Shown piece after piece: positions 23,382 to 34,472 of a DNA stretch of 64,000 nucleotides. The notes beneath the pieces were generated by a model. It saw only the letters and a program-made list of their open reading frames with translations, was not told the DNA's origin and did not search any database. The translations under genes and the position numbers were made by a program. Location: assembly GCA_019188255.1 (NCBI GenBank), contig JAETXT010000011.1, forward strand, positions 806,001-870,000, written 5' to 3'. The stretch comes from Verticillium longisporum (lineage: Eukaryota; Ascomycota; Sordariomycetes; Glomerellales; Plectosphaerellaceae). The first letter of the stretch is position 1. Each line of letters starts with the position of its first letter.

Positions 23382-24457
23382 ATGGCAACTATACTTCGCT
23401 CCATTCGCGACAAGTTCCGCCGAGGAGCCGGCGCACGTAATGAGAACGACCTCCAAAAGGAAATTGGCCGCCCAATGTCAACCTCCATCGGACTCCCAGT
23501 TGAATTAGTGCTCATCGTGGGTAGCATGCTTGCACCTGAGGATGTTCTAGCATTCTCTCTCTGCTGCAAAACCCTTTTCAACATATTTCCCTCCTACAAA
23601 AACTTTGCAGGCAGCAAAAGCAAGACCTGCTCGAACGCATCGAACGCGACGTAGGCCAGAAGTACAGCTTCTGCTCTTACTGCACCATACTTCATAAGTT
23701 CACCACAGCCTTCGGGGCGCACATCGACCAAGACTTCCTTCGGGCCGAATGCTGCTCAGGAAGATTCTTACCACTGTACGCTTGGACCCGGGGTAATCGA
23801 GCTCTTAGTTACCAGATTGCCCGCCTCCTCGCGAACAATCACCGACTTGGATCGCCAATCGGTATCGCTGCAAGCGACCTCTGTTGGGAGGATAGATATC
23901 CGTCCAAATTCAGCACAGGCCTCAGCCTCTCGCCTCCGAGCTGGCGCGTCACGTTAGAAGCCAGATTCATCAACAACCAGCTCCTCCTCCAGGCTACCCA
24001 CCAGATCCAGGGGAAAGATTGGAATGATTTGGTGCGAAACGATCTGGCTAAGGCACGCCACCAATTGTGTGAACATGTTTTCGTTTTCGAACGATATCCA
24101 CCGAGACGGTGGATCAACAAGGAAGTGGCAATCAACTTCCCAAGTCCTCACCAACCTCCGTCTGGTCCAGCAGCAATTCGGACAACGAAAGGCTGCAAAG
24201 TGTGCTTGGCGGATTGGAACATCGACTACAAGGTCTACGGCACCGAACGAGTCACAGTCACTATCCAGACATATCATCTTCTAGGTGATATCTCGAGTCA
24301 TCTCGACCCCGCGTGGCTTCTCATTGTAGATCGTGGCTGCCAAGTGCCTCGGGACCAGGCAGTTGCCATCTGGCGAAAGTACAAGCAAGGGACAATCAGA
24401 GACTTGTGGCAAGAAGCGGTCGCACAGCTCCCCAACACCTGCTCAGGTGCAAAATGA
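23382..24457 (+). CDS. F-box protein (frame broken once)
   Basis: Probable substrate receptor of an SCF ubiquitin ligase, of the large fungal group with an N-terminal F-box and no recognised substrate domain. The F-box is roughly residues 30-70: GLPVELVLIVGSMLAPEDVLAFSLCCKTLFNIFPSY read in pieces, with the usual Leu-Pro start, Asp and Cys-Lys positions. After SYK the frame stops, but a second frame continues as CRQQKQDLLERIERDVGQKY and SFCSYCTILHKF without a stop to 24457. The shift lies at the A-run 23598-23602. A sixth A would join the halves into 358 residues. I saw no GT donor that could make an intron there. The C-terminal part has Cys pairs (FCSYC and KVCLADW) and a Trp-rich end (DPAWLLIVDRG, WRKYKQG), but no domain I can name. 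The start is the first ATG in frame. Confidence 0.72.
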
Positions 24458-24834
24458 GCAAGCGCGAGACAGACTCGTCTTCACATGGGTTACTCCTGCA
24501 TCGTTCAAGGAGTTGGCTACCACCAGCTACCTATTTGCTCCTTCCTGGCAAGCTGTGTACGGCATGATTTTGTTTCCTGCTGATACAAAGGGAAAGTGCA
24601 GCCCGTCTCCGCTGTTGGGAGTACCTCCAATTCGAGACTGACTGTACTGGACCTCTGCCATCCATGGCAACTTCTCTGTCAGCCTTTCAAAGAGACGAGG
24701 AAGCAGCGTCGCCGACGCAGCTGCCGCTATTGCAGCGTCCAGAGCAGCATTATATCTGTCTTCTTGCGTCAAGTTTGTTCGGTCTTCTTTTTGTTTCCTC
24801 AAGCCCCAGACGTACTTTTGTTGCACATCCCGAG

Positions 24835-25263
24835 ATGACGCCCAACGTCGATATTCACGCGGTCGCTGCCGGCTGCATCATTGTCCTGGTAGTATGGCAT
24901 GGGCTTAGAACCATATACCAGTTGCTCATGTCTCTCAGAGACAAAACCTCGAAATCGTCCCCCAACCCTCCGTCTTCGCCGTCCTGGAAGAATCCTCAAG
25001 GCGATATTCTCGAGGCGCTTCAACGCTCTAATTTTCTTCAAGGGGAAACCAAAGAAGTTTTGATGAGGGTTGAAGCGCTGATGACAGACATCCGAGAGGC
25101 ATCGAAGCTGTCGGCGGAAGCCTCGTTGCATCAGCACCGAATCCTCGGACGGATAGGCGTCTTCGACTTTGAGGCCTTGATCTCTCGACACAACGCTCAA
25201 GGTATGGCAGGTAACCGAGCAGAGAGTCAGGAAATCCCAGAAGGCTCTTCGGAGCACGACTGA
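24835..25263 (+). CDS. Small predicted single-pass membrane protein, hypothetical
   Basis: Open frame of 142 residues from the ATG at 24835. Residues about 8-30 (AVAAGCIIVLVVWHGLRTIY) form a clear membrane helix. A basic Ser/Pro linker and an amphipathic helical part (ILEALQRSNFLQGETKEVL, then RVEALMTDIREASKL) that could form a coiled coil follow. I do not recognise the family. The frame is open further upstream to 24664, but that part looks non-coding. The preceding gap 24458-24834 holds overlapping frames on both strands (for example minus 24527-24826) with no recognisable motif. The composition is protein-like, but without homologues or transcripts this call is only moderate. Confidence 0.4.
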   Translation: MTPNVDIHAVAAGCIIVLVVWHGLRTIYQLLMSLRDKTSKSSPNPPSSPSWKNPQGDILEALQRSNFLQGETKEVLMRVEALMTDIREASKLSAEASLHQHRILGRIGVFDFEALISRHNAQGMAGNRAESQEIPEGSSEHD

Positions 25264-27635
25264 AGATGCAGACAAGGCATATTGCCCGCAGCATTCGGGC
25301 ATCTCCAGGGCCCGGGCCCTGGAGTGCTAGGGTGAACTGCTTCGGCGGCACTCCCCTGGCACCCCGACGAAAGGATCGCATCTTGACGCGATGTCGGGGC
25401 TCAACATTGCAATTGCGTGTGGCCAAGACGATCCTAGAGACAACTGCCCACTGTCAGTATTTCCTTGCTCCCGCACCAATGGTTCCTTGATCAAATAGCT
25501 CTGCCAGCGGGCAACTGGGAGCGTTGGAAGAAGTTCTTATTCGCCTAAAAAGAAGCTTGTCAAGGAAGTAGTAGGTCTGAGAAACTTACAGTGAGCGCAT
25601 CAAAATTTCGAGAACGAGAGTCTTGGATGATGTAGCTACCTTGCCCAAAAATGGTGCACATAGACGAGCCGGCTTACTTGACCAAACGCCTCTTGTGCCG
25701 GTGACCTCGCCAAGACGTAGAACCTGAGCGGGACTAGTTTGTTCCGTGCGGTTCGGCCTTATGCTACCCTGCTTGAAAGCCATGCCAGTCCGGCAGACAT
25801 CTTTAGAAGTTTCCTCCCTGTCAGGCTGATATCTGGGACGCGAATACACGTTTTGCGTGGCTCCTAGGCTGGTGTCGTGACGGCGACGCAGCATGATGGC
25901 TCGAACTCGTGCCGCCAAAAGACAATATCGGGCAGCACCTGGGGAACCACGGTAGAGGATCGCTGTTACCAGATCTTGTGCTGGTAAAGAAGCGATGAGG
26001 CCGGGAGCCGGGAGCATTTGTGGCTGCCGGAATGCTTACCTTCACTGATCTCTCGACCTCGGTAGGAAGCAGCCCTGGAGGTGACCTGGGCGTTTGTACG
26101 GTAGACATTATCACAAATAACTTGGATAGATGCGACCTAACAAAATAACTAGGTACCTAGCCAAAATCCGAACAGGCAAGACGAATAATTCATTATGATG
26201 GTCACGAGGTAGTCCTTGCACGTAACACGCGGCCGAGTTGGCATGCACCTCAAACGAGAATTGACATTAATTAATACATACCGTTTTCCAACAACCAACC
26301 TGTTGTGCATAGGTACCTACCTACCTATGCAATGTACATTGCACAAAACGTTTCTGTGGCTGAGCTTTGACTGAGACAAGCTCGTGCAAGAGCGACGGGC
26401 ACGCTAGTTCAACTTAGGGCATGGCACCATTTGTGGCTCGTGGCTCACCGAGAACCCAGCCCTCGCCGGCTCGCTGGCTCCCTCGCTGGCTGGCCGAGCA
26501 AGGGCAGAGATACATGTTCAGGCAGTGATCGGCTGTATGTATCGGCTTGGCACTGTGGTGGTGGAGGCAGGCCCTGGGCCAGACGAGGCATGGCCGGGCT
26601 GCCTGCCAAGTGCAGTCCCAGGCTGTGGGTACCGGAGGTGCCAGTGACGGAGCAAGGAGAGCTGCGCAGGGGTGGGTTATAGAGGGGCAAGTGCTGTTCT
26701 AGGCCCTGGAAGACCGCTGTAGGGGCTCCACCGCTCGCGGTCCCCGCTTCGCCCTGGTCGGCCGTCGCCCATTTCCTCACACCAGGCCCAACATGCGTAG
26801 AAGGGAGCGAGCCGTCCAGGGGGATGCACTGAGTTCTATTCGTGCCTGCCCAAAGGCCCTAGCACTTACTCCTCTGTTAGGCACCTACTACCTTACCAGT
26901 TAGGTAAGATAGAGAGGTAGGCGCGAAGACTCACTAACGTAGCTACCTAGGTACCCAGGGGGGAAGGCAGGCCCAGACAGGCAGGGCAAACCCCAGCGAG
27001 CAATCAATTTTCCTTCCATCTGCATTTGCTCACCTCTCTCAACTTGCCCGCTTCAGGTTTTGCATCGGCACCTCCATCCACCACCCACCAACACAAGCAT
27101 CCGGATGGATCAACGCCATCTTTGCCGCAACCGTCATACACGCCCACAAAGTCACTACAGTCACTGCACCCACACGACGCTCTTCCGAACACACCCACTT
27201 ACACCCTGACGTCCCTGTCCCGTCCATCCAATGCACCTCGCTCCGACCTGATCGAGCCACCAACCGAAACACCGAGAAAAGAAGACCCCCATTCAAGCTA
27301 CCACCCAAGCAAACGCTCGAATCCAATTGCCCCCATACCCAGCGCAGCGCAGCACAGCACCACAACCCTCGGCCTGTCACCTGCTGATCTGACCCGTGGA
27401 TCACCTTGCAGGGCATCTGGGCTGCACCCACGATTGTGACTGCCACACCTATCCCACGTCCCACGCAAACATCCTGCATCGCGACCGGCGACCGATCCCG
27501 CCGTTGCGTCATGAGCACGCTAGGCTCATTGGCAACCCCCTCCCACCGCCTCCTAGCCCTGCCGTGCCAGTCTACGTCCACGCCCTCGCCCTCAGCGTCT
27601 CTCGAGTTCCTACTTCCCTTCACCCTTTTGGCAAC
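25264..27635. other. Intergenic region with C/A-rich leader at its right end
   Basis: No gene recognised between 25264 and about 27000. A minus-strand frame at 25586-26017 has no motif. GGTACC tracts lie at 26149-26160, 26309-26330 and 26882-26956. From about 27000 to 27635 the plus strand turns strongly C/A-rich with few G, like the transcribed leaders of filamentous fungi, and leads into the ATG at 27636. No ATG lies in frame upstream of that codon. Confidence 0.55.
26882..26956. repeat. GGTACC/TAGGTAAG-rich tract
   Basis: CACCTACTACCTTACC, TTAGGTAAG, GAGGTAGG and AGCTACCTAGGTACCC units in 75 nt, with a second cluster at 26309-26330 and a palindrome CTAGGTACCTAG at 26149-26160. Same class as 3195-3252. 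Confidence 0.7.
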
Positions 27636-29583
27636 ATGGACGATGCGACGACGCTCATCGGGGACCTGCAGCAGAAGCTTGCTCAGCTCGATCACAAAGT
27701 CGCCGCCTATCGCCTAGACATGGCTGCCGAATTCACGAGGTACTCGCGCGACCTGCTAGAAAACATTCCTGAAGAACTCTCCACCCAAGTCCGCCACGGT
27801 CTCGCTGCTTCATTGTCGCAGTATCCCGCCTTGGGTTCCAAGCTGGAACTTGCCGATCTCGTTTCGTTACCTTCCGTCGGTCCTATTGCCGCCGCCGCCA
27901 CCACTGCCGACCTAGACGCAAAATCCAACATAGTTGCCAATACGACAGAGCTTTCACCTTCATTACCCGACCATACAGAGCACGATAGCACGACCAGAAA
28001 CAAGCCTGCCTCGCCGAATCCCCTCCTGGCAAGCCCGTCTGACGAGCGCGACGTCCACCTCCAGGGTGTCTTCACACCGAACTTCCTCCCTCTGCTCAGC
28101 AAAAGTACGGAGGCATCCCCCAAGCCATCGATGCCGTCCACACCTCTCACGACAGCCTCAGCCACTTCCGACGAAGCCGCGGCCATGGGGCCTACGAGTA
28201 GGAAGGAGAGCAAGCTCGAGACGCAACGACCGCTCGATTCGCAAACTTCGTTAATGCCAGCCCGACCTCACCATGAACGGAAAGGAACGAATGACACCAC
28301 GTCTTCGGGCGCGTCCGAGTCTGGCGAGCACAAGGTGCGCCGCAGCGCACTGAGACGATCTTCGACTGGCGGTTCCAAACCTCCTCCGAGCCCTCGAAGA
28401 GTGCGCTTTGAGTTTGAGGGAGGCGAGGTCTTGCCCACATCTTCACCCCGCACATCCGAAGTGTCTCTGGTTCTGTCGCATTCGCTGCACTCCTCCAGCG
28501 TGCCCCCACCTGAGCCTGAATCGTCTCCTGAGGATGACTCAATGAGTGCCGAGGCCATACTGGGCCCTGACGAAGATAACGAACCGCCCCCGAAAAAGTC
28601 TCATCGTCACAGGCATTGCGCGCGCTGTCCCGGACTCCTCTGGACGCCAACACAATCTGGACAGTCATTAACGCTGACTCGCCAGAACCATCTTCTGAGA
28701 AGAGCTCACCCCGCAACTTGGCCTCGCCCTCATCCAGCCGCAGTTCGCTTGCCAACTCGCCGTCAAGAAAAGCAAGCATACCGGACCCCTCAAAGGATGC
28801 TGCCGAGCTCACTGTTCCGCGTACGAAGAAATTCCTCAAGTCTCCGCCACCAGAAAGGGAAGAGAGAGCCAGCGACGACTCCGACTCATCGGACGATGAT
28901 TTCCTCGCCATGGCGAAACCCAAATCCTTTGCCAATAAGAAGGCAATCCGCTCACCACCATCCAGGTCTCCGACCCGTGCCAAGACATCGCCGCCCATCT
29001 CTCCGAAGCCACAGCCGGTAACATCAACGCTGAATGCCACAGTTTCTCGACAGCAGGAAAAGCCATTCAATCCGCAGGTGGAGAATGAGGAGGAAGGCAT
29101 ATTTGATTTCGAAGGCCTCTCATCTTCAAAGGCATCGGTCAAGCCAGCATCGCCGCCAGAAGAGGAAGAGGAAGAGGAGGAGGTCGAAGAGGAGGACGAA
29201 GAAAGTGGAACCCCGAAAAATCGGCCCGCGGTCATTTATTCAACATCACCTGCGGTCAGGATCCCTCCACCAAGAGCGGAGCGAGCGGAGCCGCAGGTGC
29301 CGGCGCACCTATTGTCAGGCTCAGTAGGATCATACCGGGGTCGGCCGGTCTCGATGCCGGTCGTCAAGGATCCTCAGGTCTATGCTCAAGCTGCCTCTCT
29401 TCGAGACGTCAACAGCTTCATTGGTGGACTTGACGGTGATACCGGCACAGATGAAGGTGATCTGGCGAGCTACCGGGCGAGCGTCGGCCAGGCACTTTTT
29501 CAGGCACGCCGCGGAGTTTGACGGAGCGGATGATGATGGAGGACGCCCAGGCGGCGCGCCGGGCGGCACAACGACAGCCATAA
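27636..29583 (+). CDS. Ser/Pro-rich acidic orphan protein (frame broken twice)
   Basis: Long, mostly disordered protein I cannot assign. The N-terminal 60 residues look helical (TTLIGDLQQKLAQLDHKVA, then MAAEFTRYSRDLLENI) and could be a coiled coil. The rest is Ser, Pro and Glu-rich: a basic RRSALRRSSTGG patch followed by RRVRFEFEGGEVLP, Ser-Asp runs (SDDSDSSDDDF), and a Glu tract near 29160-29205. The C-terminus has SLRDVNSFIGGLDGDTG, SYRASVGQALF and RSLTERMMMEDAQAARR. Three frames are needed. A sixth A at 28593-28597 and a sixth T at 29496-29500 join them into one frame of 649 residues ending at TAA 29581-29583. Without them the stops are at 29021 and 29521. Phosphorylation-rich sequence and acidic tracts suggest a nuclear or scaffold protein, which is inference. 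Confidence 0.7.
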
Positions 29584-30784
29584 TGCGAACACCTATGAGT
29601 GTTTATAATGTGTACAACTACCTGGGCCACGGGAGGTTGCCATCAATAGACGGCCTGTAAAAGGATTAAAAGGTTCGGGAATACCTTATCTTTACCTAGA
29701 GGCGGGGAAACGGGGACGGTCCGAGGCTTGGGCGCTTTGTGGTCTTGGTTTTTCATGGCTCAAGGGCCGGGGGGTATCACCTGGTGTTGTGGCTGGGCGA
29801 GGTGCACATGCTGTTCAGGCTTTTCTTGTTCCAAAAGCTGGAAAGGAGCAAGGCGTTGCGGAGGAAAAGCTATTTCTCCCAAATAATCTCTGGATACAAG
29901 CGGCTGCTACTGCGGCAGTTGATTTTTCTTCCATGTCCGCTCCCAATTTGGATCTTGTGACTGCCTCAACGTATCTGTTGTGGGGAGCTAGGCGCGTCGT
30001 CTGATTATGGATTGATTCACGAGCTTTACAGATAGTTGTCGTTCTTTTCGGCACAGTAGCCCGTTGGCTAAGATACTGCCGTCTCAGCTCTTGACAAGGT
30101 TTGCTGACACAAGGACAGGCAGGCCAACGTGGTTGCCTTGCGATAGACTTCTTTCATCCGAAATCTCTACAATGCCGAGAACATCATCTCGGCCCGCTGA
30201 TCAAGAGTCCGCCTCGCAAAAGTGACAACCGACGTCCGAGGCGCTCATCTTCGTCGTTTGTGTCTTCTTATCTAAGACCACCATAATGGAGTGTTACACA
30301 ACCGCCAACCCGGCCGTGATTCAAGCTACGATGAGCCCCGCAGACAGCCCGGGCGAGGAACTGCATACAGCTCGGCATGTGGCTATCAACTATTGGACTG
30401 GGTGGTTGGGCCAAGGCATGCATGAAGCAGGCTGCGAGCTGTCGCCTATGAGAAAGCAGTTCGCCCCTCCTTCTGAGATGTGGTTGTGAGTAAGTCGTGA
30501 ACTCCGGACGAGTGGCAAGAGACCCAGCACTTTATGGCGCTGGCCGAAGGGTTTGGCATGGTGCTCTTATAATCTGACGGGAGGTCCGGTCCTGGGTCGC
30601 CCCCATCTGGTCTCGTCCTCCGCCTGCTTTCCGTATCTTGAGCATCTCCCTCTTATTACTGCTCGAACAGCCAAAGCCGTGTTCCTCGTTTTCAAGTTCA
30701 TAACAAGTGAGTTGAGGATCTTGGTCAATGGTCACCATAAAGGGAATGCTCACTGACGGCCTATCCTTCAACCACAATTAAATC
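29584..30784. other. Intergenic region
   Basis: 3' flank of the orphan gene at 27.6 kb and 5' flank of the one at 30.8 kb. Frames of up to about 70 codons, none recognisable. Confidence 0.55.
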
Positions 30785-33232
30785 ATGGCCTCCGGTCCCT
30801 CCCAAGAGGTTGGGTTCGTCCAGCAAGGCTCTGTCGACTGGGTCGCCTTTGGCACCACGGTTCCAAAATTCACAATCGACATCCTGGCACGGATCCAGGG
30901 AGCTGGAGTCCAGCCCTTCACTTACGCGGCTGGGTTGCAACTTGTCACGCGCTTTGAGATACCCGAACGTGGGCTTCAGAGACTTGATGATGCCATTAAG
31001 AGGCTCAAGTATCAAAGCATTGCATCGAAACTCCTCTACTTTGGATTCGGCCATCGAAGTCTCTTTCGCATCATGACCGAGACTCTTTCAGGCCTCAAAC
31101 TCATCGCATTGTGCGCTTGTTTGGCCGAAGTACATCGTCAGAGCATGCCGGCGATGATTCTTTCTGCCCTGTGGAAGGTGTATGAGTTTCCAGAAGAATA
31201 CAAGCCATCGCTTGAACAATTCAGCAGCCTCGTCAAGGTTTGCAGTGGAGTGCTGTCAGCATCGCCGTTCCCCGAAGTTCACCGTCGCATGATGGATCTC
31301 GACCTCCCCATTCCTAGCCGAGAGGAAGAAGGACAAAGATGCTCTGAGCCTGCCGACGTTGCAAAAGCTCTTCGTGGTGTCTTCGACATCACCACTGAGA
31401 AACACAACCGTATCACTGTTGTTGGGGGCTCCAGCTGTTCTTTCGTCGCTGCCATCTCACACTGGCTTTTCGACCTGACCACGTACGTCGAGGACGAAAA
31501 TGGCAAGGTTTTGTTCGCTCCGTCAATTGGGGAATGTCCGATCGATCCTATCACGGCAAAGGTCCACGTCCAGTATGGCAGTGCAACAACTGCTTCGATG
31601 ATCGACATATCAAGCACATCGTATGGAATCGGGAACATCAGAGACATCATCGCGCTGGACGACGAGAGGTCTTTGACACTACGCAGCCGCGTTCCCTGGG
31701 ACTTGGCGCTGAGCCTAGTTTTCGGTGGCATCTTCCTTAAACTCATGAAGGCTCCCAAATTACTCGGCTCTCTTCTTGGAAGTATTGCACGGGTTACACT
31801 GGCTCTAGCGGTGGGTGAGCGTGATGTCGGCGACTGTGATCGTGGGGCCTTTGTTGACTTCACGGAGGCCAGTTACGGGCACGGGTTCATCAATTCCGTT
31901 AGTCAAACCTTCCCTGAGCTTTCCAGCTCTGAGCTCCGTCAACACATGGAAGATGCTGCGGCTACGACTTTCAAGGTTGCCTACGGCCAGATACAAACAG
32001 ATCTTGATATGTTACAATACCATTGTAAGTGTCGTACATGCAGAGAGCTTCGCCTCACAGAGTCATCCGGAGGTTGTTCAGCGAGATTGGCGGTCACGAT
32101 AGCCAGAACGGTGTCCATGGTGTCTTCACTGAGATTTCATACCGAGCTGCCCTTGCATCCGACTGTAGAGGGACTTCGGAACATATACCAGGCCACCAAC
32201 GTTCATGATTTTCGGCGTCATATCCGCACTCCAGGATATAATTATTCGGGCTCACTCAACTATGAAGACTCATACGACTGGAACACCGGGCTTAATCAGG
32301 TTCTGGACCTCTTCACCGGTTTTCGGTCGGGGGGCTCTCCCGCAATCCGAGACGATACAGCAATTATAGCTTGCCATCACGAAGGAATCTGCGTGTTTGC
32401 TGAGATAGCTGTGGACTTGACTTCTCACGCCAATAAATTACGACAGATCCATGTGATCCCGGGCCACATAAATAGGATTGGAAACAACCCACGGGCTTAC
32501 GCTAAGATCCAGGACAGGATTGTCGATCTGACACAGACTTCCTCGACGCTAAAGACTGCCACACTGCTCCGGGGTCCAGATGTGCACACACCAGCGCGTC
32601 ATCCAGAACCGAGTTCGTCCGGATCAAGCGGGAATGTGCCAAGTAACGGTGCACCGCGGGGGCGGCTTGAGAATCCTGACCGGTCACGGCCCAAGGAGTG
32701 TGCAGCTACGTTCTTGGTGACGCAAGAAGTGGTTGAGTTGGCGGGGGCAGGCATGCTGTCCCTATTCTATCGAGCTTGCGACACCGACGGAGGTTACATT
32801 ATACTGCGCCCTGGGAGCATCACTATAGACTTGCTGAGAGGATCAAGACGAGTCTGGTGTGACAAACACCAGTGCACTTCAATGGTCTCTGAAGCTATAG
32901 AACTGTTTACTGTTCAGCAAGGTTGGCGCGTCGACAGATCAATCAGACCCGATGAGAACAACTCATCGCACGGACTGCGTTGTCTTGATTGGACAAATCT
33001 GGGTTTGAAGGATCTTGAGCTGTTGGTTGCACTCGCGTCATGTGATGAGTCGCTGAATGATGGGTGGCGGTGTGATAAGAAGGAGGAAATCTTCGTGAGC
33101 CACGGCGAATGTCTTCCATGTCATCTAGCGGCAGCGTCGGCTTTGATACCGGAGGTGCCCGGCCCTGGTGCCTCGGCTACCGCGGTGCATAGCCGTGAGG
33201 ACTTTCTCCGAAGGGTCGCATGCTTCATATAA
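30785..33232 (+). CDS. Large fungal-specific protein of unknown function, intronless
   Basis: Single open frame of 815 residues without introns or breaks. I recognise the style of a large fungal family with no assigned domain, but cannot give a function. The N-terminal part is well ordered: GFVQQGSVDWVAFGTTVPKF, then FTYAAGLQLVTRFEIPERGL and LLYFGFGHRSLFRIM. Residues about 210-232 read VVGGSSCSFVAAISHWLFDLT. A Cys cluster C414-x-C416-x2-C419 with a Cys at 431 could bind metal. Residues about 605-640 are a Ser/Gly/Pro-rich linker. A second Cys/His-rich part (WCDKHQC) lies near 690, and HGECLPCHLAAA lies near the C-terminus. No signal peptide; hydrophobic stretches about 303-340 may be buried helices rather than membrane spans. 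The ATG has an A at -3. The lack of introns sets it apart from most multi-exon neighbours. Confidence 0.85.
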   Translation: MASGPSQEVGFVQQGSVDWVAFGTTVPKFTIDILARIQGAGVQPFTYAAGLQLVTRFEIPERGLQRLDDAIKRLKYQSIASKLLYFGFGHRSLFRIMTETLSGLKLIALCACLAEVHRQSMPAMILSALWKVYEFPEEYKPSLEQFSSLVKVCSGVLSASPFPEVHRRMMDLDLPIPSREEEGQRCSEPADVAKALRGVFDITTEKHNRITVVGGSSCSFVAAISHWLFDLTTYVEDENGKVLFAPSIGECPIDPITAKVHVQYGSATTASMIDISSTSYGIGNIRDIIALDDERSLTLRSRVPWDLALSLVFGGIFLKLMKAPKLLGSLLGSIARVTLALAVGERDVGDCDRGAFVDFTEASYGHGFINSVSQTFPELSSSELRQHMEDAAATTFKVAYGQIQTDLDMLQYHCKCRTCRELRLTESSGGCSARLAVTIARTVSMVSSLRFHTELPLHPTVEGLRNIYQATNVHDFRRHIRTPGYNYSGSLNYEDSYDWNTGLNQVLDLFTGFRSGGSPAIRDDTAIIACHHEGICVFAEIAVDLTSHANKLRQIHVIPGHINRIGNNPRAYAKIQDRIVDLTQTSSTLKTATLLRGPDVHTPARHPEPSSSGSSGNVPSNGAPRGRLENPDRSRPKECAATFLVTQEVVELAGAGMLSLFYRACDTDGGYIILRPGSITIDLLRGSRRVWCDKHQCTSMVSEAIELFTVQQGWRVDRSIRPDENNSSHGLRCLDWTNLGLKDLELLVALASCDESLNDGWRCDKKEEIFVSHGECLPCHLAAASALIPEVPGPGASATAVHSREDFLRRVACFI

Positions 33233-33704
33233 GTCCCGAACACATGACAGATAGTCCAAATCGATTGGCATCGGGTTCTAATGCGTATCCGTTGTGATTG
33301 AAGATTACGAAAAATCGCGAAGCTGTTCAGAGTGAATTCTCGTGCGCAATGAGTAGATATAATTCAAGCGCGATGATGATTATGTCTGTCTTGGTGTCTG
33401 GCTTTGCCCGCATGAGAGTCGACGAATGTGCCCAGTGCAAGATCACTGTGGCCGTCTTGCTTTCTTTGCCAGGTGAAAGAAGCAAATGATGAGTCGAGAA
33501 GGGCTTACTACACTCCCAGTCCCTCAATAATGACCTGGGGAGACTTTGAAGGAGCTCAACCTTACCTGCGAGAGAATGGCGTCGTGCTGCGGACGTTTCA
33601 GGGAAAGGAACCTAATATGAGTTGCTGGTGCCTCTGAGAAGTGCCTTGTGCTGGACGACGTCCTGTAGCTTGAGAGTGGAGCCAACCAGAACTCAAGGCC
33701 GCCC

Positions 33705-33861
33705 ATTGGCTGTCTGAAGGGCCGCATCGCATAGAACATGATTGGCTTGAGGTTTCAATAACCAGCATCATGCATTTCTTCCCACCCGCTCCGGCCAGCC
33801 ATCATCCCACCTTCGACAGCCATACCTAGCATCGAAGCCACGACCAGTCAACCTCATCACA
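33705..33861 (+). promoter_or_regulatory. PET100 promoter with two CCAAT boxes in reverse orientation
   Basis: ATTGG (CCAAT on the other strand) at 33705-33709 and 33741-33745, 157 and 121 nt before the PET100 start codon. They fit HAP/NF-Y control of a respiratory assembly gene, which is inference. The rest of the 33233-33861 spacer shows nothing notable. Confidence 0.4.
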
Positions 33862-34188
33862 ATGGGCGGTCTCAACCTTGAAGTTTTCAAGGTAACTTGA
33901 TTAATTGCTTTGATATCGATGGACCTCCAAGGCTGACGACAGCAGTTCGGCATGTACCTGATGTTCCCTATTGGCATCATGTACTACTTTGGCACCAACC
34001 TCGACGAACGCTTCGCCGTGGCCGGCTACTGGCCGAAGGCCGAGAACTCACACAAGATCCCCTTTGAGCGCGATGAGATCAAGGAAGAATACAAGCGCTT
34101 GATGCAACGACAGCGGTACCTCGAAGACCTGCGACGGAAGAGGGAGGAGCGCGAGGGTGTGTCGCGGCAACAGCAGGACGACTCGTAG
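33862..34188 (+). CDS. PET100: PET100, cytochrome c oxidase assembly chaperone
   Basis: Small mitochondrial inner-membrane protein needed to assemble complex IV. Exon 1 is only 30 nt (33862-33891) and encodes MGGLNLEVFK; exon 2 is 33946-34188. The 54-nt intron has a GGCTGACG branch site. The product has 90 residues, close to the family size. The invariant start MGG-NLEVFKFGMY runs straight into a membrane helix (LMFPIGIMYYFGTNLDERF), then a charged coiled-coil tail (DEIKEEYKRLMQRQRYLED, then LRRKREEREG). The intron sits exactly between FK and FG. It converges on the TACO1 gene 284 nt away, another factor for the same enzyme. Identity is very strong. Confidence 0.96.
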
Positions 34189-34472
34189 ATCGCGCTACGC
34201 CTACTCGATCATCTCGAGCTGGACAACAGAGGAGGGTGGAATACTCCGCTATGGCTGTGGTGGGAATAGCATGGCCCATTGGGCTCGAAGCAATCCGTGG
34301 TGGGACATGTGTGTATTGATTCTGGCGTTCGGAAAGGACGGTGGCTTTTGTCTGGCGAGACTGGGCTGTCAGGTGTCGCTCCTCATGAGCCCTTAGTGGC
34401 TACTGTTCTACATATTGTGCAAGACTGGGTATACATGTACAAATGCAAGTGTACGACTAGGAGTTTGCCGTG

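Noticed and set aside
28593..28597. Programmed ribosomal frameshifting as cause of the frame breaks
   Set aside because: The runs differ in base and context, lack a shared slippery heptamer, and affect unrelated housekeeping genes. Assembly indels are simpler.
28192..29235. 347-codon minus-strand frame opposite the Ser/Pro-rich orphan gene
   Set aside because: The long Ser/Glu run is the reverse of the plus-strand acidic tract. The plus strand has better start context and continuity after indel correction.
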